64,000 nucleotides of DNA from Aquila chrysaetos chrysaetos (lineage: Eukaryota > Chordata > Aves > Accipitriformes > Accipitridae), in NCBI RefSeq assembly GCF_900496995.4, contig NC_044018.1:12796501-12860500 (forward strand), read 5' to 3'. Of this stretch, positions 59,579 to 64,000 are shown one piece after another (position 1 is the stretch's first letter; the number at the start of each line of letters is the position of its first letter). The position numbers and the translations under genes are program-made. The notes beneath the pieces were generated by a model. The model did no database searches. It saw only the letters and a list, made by a program, of their open reading frames with translations, and was not told the origin of the DNA.

Positions 59579-62500
59579 TCTCTTTATTTCATAGTGTTAA
59601 CGTTTGTTTTTTTTAATTTTCTCTGTCTTGTCTACATTTGTTTTTCCTTAGCAAAGCCAAACCCAGCTGCAATTAAGACCCAATGTATACCAGACATTCT
59701 GATGTATTTCAGTGGAAGCTGAATCAAACTAGCTCTTGGGGTTTTTTTGAGATATCAGTCCAGCCCTTCATACTGAATCTGTATGGGTATAAAGGAGCTG
59801 TCTTCTTTGGAGTGTTTCACCTGTCATAACTGAAGTGCTAAGCTTCTAAGAGGAATCTTTTCAATCTCTCTGTGCCTTTACAAATATATTGGTATCTGCA
59901 TATATATTCATGACAACTTAGGAGCCATGTGGAACTCTTGATTCTCTTTCTGTACATTTGTGACAACAAACAGTCAAAGACGTTATTCTCTTCCCTTCTG
60001 AACTTTAAGAAGTACTATGACAATGATTATTGTAAAAAATAGATAACCAGTGTTTTCCCTCCCTCTTATCAGTCAACAAGCCCTCTTGCAGAATGAGTTT
60101 TGCCAGCCATTGAATATATTTTCTCAAATGGAGCAATTTGTCTATTTCTCGCATGCTGATTAACGAAAATTAGAAACACTTCGCGTGTAACACTAACCCC
60201 TACACATTTGTTTGAGATGTATTTTGGTAATTTAGTTTAATAAATGTGTAACCATTAGTATATTACAAACGTCATCAATATATCATTCATGCACTGAGTG
60301 ATTTAAGCTCTTTCTCTCTTTTCTACATTATGCCATAGATAAAAACCTTTTTTTGGCTTGAGAAATTGCTTCTGAATACAGGAATTGCTCGTTCATAATT
60401 TTTTCAGTATAATTCTACCAATCATTGGGCTGCAAGAGGGAAAAAAAGGCTAAAAGGATTGCAGACTAAAACTCAAGCTATGTCAACCATTGATCTGTGA
60501 AGAATTAAAAACTAGTTTAATTTTGGAAAAAAGCTAATACTCTTAGGAAAACCTCATCTATTCAAGTTCCTGTGCATCTTTTATAAAAAAACACAGGCCT
60601 ACTTCCAAGATATGCAAACAAGTAATTAGAAGTTTCCTTAGGATTTTTTTTTCTAACTAGCATGAGAATTTAAATTAGAAAAGTTAATTGCCTTTAATTT
60701 TTCAGTTCTAGATATGTAAATACTATTCAGAATAATTTTCAGAAAAGGATATTTAGGCATATTGGAATGAATCAATTTTACATGTATAACAAAAGAACAG
60801 TTTACAGCTGGAAACATACTGTGAAGAGCTCAATAGGGAACAATGTTCCACTGACCTGGGGAGGGAAAATGGTGCTAAATGATTTCTCCAGTGTTTAATT
60901 TTTGTGACATAAGAATACTAAACTAAACTAAACTATGTAACTGATCTATCAACAAAAGAAAACTTGGAGAAGATACAAGAAGAGATTCATACTGTGCAAT
61001 AGTGACTACTGCAAAACCTCACTAATTTATAGAATCTGTAAGGGGAGAGGCATCTAAGAACAGAGCCCACAGTCCAGTACTGGAAGTAGGGAACTATCAC
61101 AACAGGGTTCAATAGATATTTAGCAAGATAAATGCTAGGTTTTAAGTATCTTCTTTAGTGCTGCAAGAAGAAGCAGTGGTTAGTGATCTCTCAGAAATGT
61201 GTGATGGGGGTTTAACTCCCAGTAGGCTCAAAACAGGAATGAAGCAGGATCTCTGACATTCTTTTAATCATTGAGTATATTGGACAAAACAGATCACCTT
61301 CACTCCAGTCGTGTATGGAGCCTGTTAGCCATGGATGCTCTGAGAGCCTTTCTGCACTGAGTCTGTCAGCAAATTTGGGCTGAAAAAATACTGATGTTTA
61401 TAATTTTGAAGAGGTAGGCATGAAGCTGATGTACACCATCAAAAGCAAGGTGTTTATATGGCTTCCATCTAATATTTTGGAAACTGGAGACCTGCTGCTG
61501 CTTCTAGAATTGAATGGTAGCCGAAAAGGATTTGTGAATCTAAGTTATAGATACAGGAGTCAAAAATGGCAGCTGAAAAACTCAAGATAACTTTGTGAAT
61601 CGAGTTTCACAAACAGTAGATTTGATGGTGAGCCCTAACTATATTGAATTCCATTATTTGTGTACAATCCGAGATACCAAAAATAAATGGACCAGACCAC
61701 TTTATAGGAAGTCCTGTAGGAAGAAGTCACTGCATTACTCACTGTAATCAGTGAAGGATTCAATTCAGAAATTGGAGAACTAAATATAGCTCTCCACATA
61801 TCGTTGTCTACAGACATGGTAACCATTGCAGTCAAAAGAGATCTGAGCCTTTGTTCAGTTGCCCACACATGAGTGTTTAGTGGAATTTGAGATACTCTAA
61901 GGCATACTGTCAGTTGCTCATCCCAAAGGATACAAGTGTCCTGTAATGGATCCACCAGCCTCACAAGAATGTCTTGGTTGTTCTAGAGCATGTCATACAA
62001 AATTAAGTGCCTATACGTGGGCAATTGAGTCAAAGACCTAGGTATTTACTTTAGGGTCAACTTCTAGCAGAGTTCTAATTTACACTGATTGTAGTAATTA
62101 TATATCCATTGACTCCATGGGGATTTAGATATGTGGCATACCTACAGGCACCTATACATACAGAACTAAATTTAGACATTTTAATTTTGAACTGAATTCT
62201 GCCGTTGAAGTCTGACACTGATCAAAAGTATAAAGGGCATCATTTAGATATCACCTTGTAGATGAAATCTTCTTGTTTTAAGAAGAATGTTGCTATAACA
62301 CTTTTTTTTTTCCCCTAAGCCTCTAAAGACTGTACCTACACAGTGGAAACCACAACAGTTGTATCACACAAAAATATTAAGCATAAAATTCAAAAGATTG
62401 TCTATGAAAAGAAGGAAATAATTTTTACAATGGCTGTGTTCATTTATATCTGGTGTGGGAATAAAAAGGAATACCTAATGAAGTGATGATTCAGCTAAAT

Positions 62501-63499
62501 TTAGTCAACTTTGTTTATGCCAGCATAAATTCTACAGAGCTTTCATTGACCTAAATGCATGTGAGCATATCAGTTATTCACTGGGGATCACACTGCAGTC
62601 TTTTTTCTGTCTCTGAATCCTGAAGCACTGCATAAATTAAAAAACCATGTGCTGAAGGATTTTTGAATTAAGACTCTCTTAAAAACAAGTTGACTGATTT
62701 GTCAGACTTGCAAGATAAAATAAGACTGCCTTTCCATCCTTACCAAAGTTTGGTGTTATTGCATAATCAGTGTGTAAGGGAAAGAGAGCTTTGAGATGAT
62801 GTACAGTAGTCATGAGAAGAGTGTTTTGATATATGGCAGTTATCTGTGCTGCTATCTTCTGCTTGACTCTCTAAATTCATACATTATTCCACCCTTTATG
62901 TATTGAACTTGTGCAGTCACAGTCTTGTATTTGTATTGTATTTCAGCAGACTTATGTAAAATTTTAGAAAAGGCATGAACAATTTTATTTTTGTAATTTG
63001 GGGGGGGGATTCATTTTGATTCTATCATTCTGTCTTCTTTGATGCAGAGAAGTTATAAGTAATTTACAGACATAGATGCATTTTATGTGCATTGTGATTA
63101 TAAAAAAATGAAATCATATAGGAGATTTCATTGATAAATAAAATTAATACAAATTAAACTCAAAAGTGAAAATGCATGAGTTTTGTAATTGCTATTTCTG
63201 AAGATTTTGAAGACACCAGGAATAAAAATAATGATTATCGGAATATCTTTCCACACTGACAGACTTTCACATGGACAAGATATTCAAAATATCTTCAACA
63301 TTTTAAGACAAAGAATTCTGGAAAAATGTGCATGAAAAGTAGTAAACAGAATGCTCCTCATGTTGATAACAGTTTATTTTCATTCCTTGTAAGAATACAA
63401 TATATATATTGTATATTTCATTATAGTTGTGTGATGACAGATTACACTACTTGTTTATATTAGGTTATGTGATTAAAAAGCTAATCACAGTGAAAACAA
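59579..63499. other. Non-genic AT-rich sequence
   Basis: No gene or transposon recognised in 3.9 kb. A 109-codon minus-strand frame at 61635-61964 has no recognisable domain. A G9 run lies at 63001-63009 and a short TA palindrome at about 63401-63416. Confidence 0.55.
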
Positions 63500-64000
63500 A
63501 GACTCAGCAAGCATCCAAGGAACTATGACAGGCCAAGGCACCCAACAAGTAACCTGATCAGTGAATATGGAGCACACTGTCAGCTACTCTTAAGATTGTC
63601 AAGACAAACAATTAGATCATTGTCCCTTGTCCCACCTGCCAAGGTGACTCAAGGAAAGAAGTTCTATTCCTGAAATGCCATACAAACTAAGGGGGATTAT
63701 TTTCCAAAGGGGTACAGGACTTATTTTGGGATGCAGGCAGCAGAGGATTTTGAGGAGGGAATTTGAAGATGGTATAAAACTACAGGGTGTCTTCAGGGGA
63801 CTGAGAGAATGTGCAAATCATTTAGGGGAAGGATCACAAGTAGGGGAAGGGAGGGATCAAGTCGGGTCAGGGAGAAAAAAAGGAATAAAAAGGGCAAGTA
63901 GGCAAAAGCCTGGCAAACCTAGTGGTTGACTACCACTGCCTGTCATAACTTCTTATTAAATCCATTCTATTTTCTGTGTGGGTCACTCCATGAGTCTGTG
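63500..64000 (+). mobile_element. Probable LTR running off the window edge
   Basis: The last 500 bases differ in style from the flank. They hold a purine-rich stretch, a TATA-like 'ggaataaaaaggg' at 63881-63893, and about 60 bp later 'ttattaaatcc' (polyadenylation-like) followed by T/G-rich sequence ('tctgtgtgggtcactcc'). This order is that of U3, R and U5 of an LTR. The start is not defined and the end lies outside the window. Confidence 0.45.

Noticed and set aside
61635-61964. 109-codon minus-strand frame
   Set aside because: No domain, no composition shift and no promoter context; within chance expectation for 64 kb.
1-64000. CRISPR array, operon or prokaryotic system
   Set aside because: CR1 LINEs, ERV LTRs, a eukaryotic tRNA gene without encoded CCA and the low coding density all indicate avian nuclear DNA. 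No spaced direct repeats were seen.

Overview
The window looks like nuclear, non-coding DNA from a bird, most likely a non-galliform one. It is AT-rich, and the only abundant repeats I recognise are CR1 LINEs with the typical avian 3' end (ATTCTATG-type octamers) and endogenous-retrovirus LTRs of a type I know from many bird genomes (antisense start TGTCATGGTTTAACCCC or TGCCATGG..). I found no exon I would defend, no CpG-island promoter and no host protein-coding gene. The only intact genes are two identical tRNA-Glu(CTC) copies.

Layout. 1-43 kb is gene-desert or intron-like sequence with scattered relics: two tail-to-tail CR1 fragments (1.57-3.22 kb), a solo LTR with a perfect 5-bp target duplication (11.75-12.33 kb), a CR1 3' part with a TCTAC tail (20.4-21.2 kb), a second LTR (23.36-23.93 kb), a possible LTR end (about 25.0 kb), a CR1 tail stub (26.64 kb) and an old CR1 RT fragment (33.5-34.2 kb).

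The unusual part is 43.2-59.6 kb. A segment of about 2.87 kb occurs twice in inverted orientation, at 43219-46084 and 55024-57892, and is about 99.5% identical by eye. The copies flank an 8.9-kb spacer. Each arm holds, from outside to inside, a CR1 endonuclease piece, an unidentified segment, a degenerate TCTAA array, an intact tRNA-Glu(CTC) gene, the C-terminal end of an old ERV pol gene and a 607-bp LTR. In arm 1 the LTR is a solo LTR with GCACT on both sides. It splits the old pol, whose integrase core lies beyond it at 46084-46920. In arm 2 the same insertion is still followed by a primer-binding-site-like sequence and a leader carrying a 49-bp minisatellite. The arms are therefore two states, solo LTR and partial provirus, of one insertion. 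The outer edge of arm 1 carries 15 bp identical to the LTR terminus. CR1 runs on past arm 2 to its natural 3' end at 59.58 kb.

From 59.6 kb to the end the sequence is again AT-rich and featureless, except for a likely LTR running off the right edge (about 63.5-64.0 kb). The elements do not form a pathway. The biology here is nested insertion, inverted segmental duplication and tRNA gene doubling.
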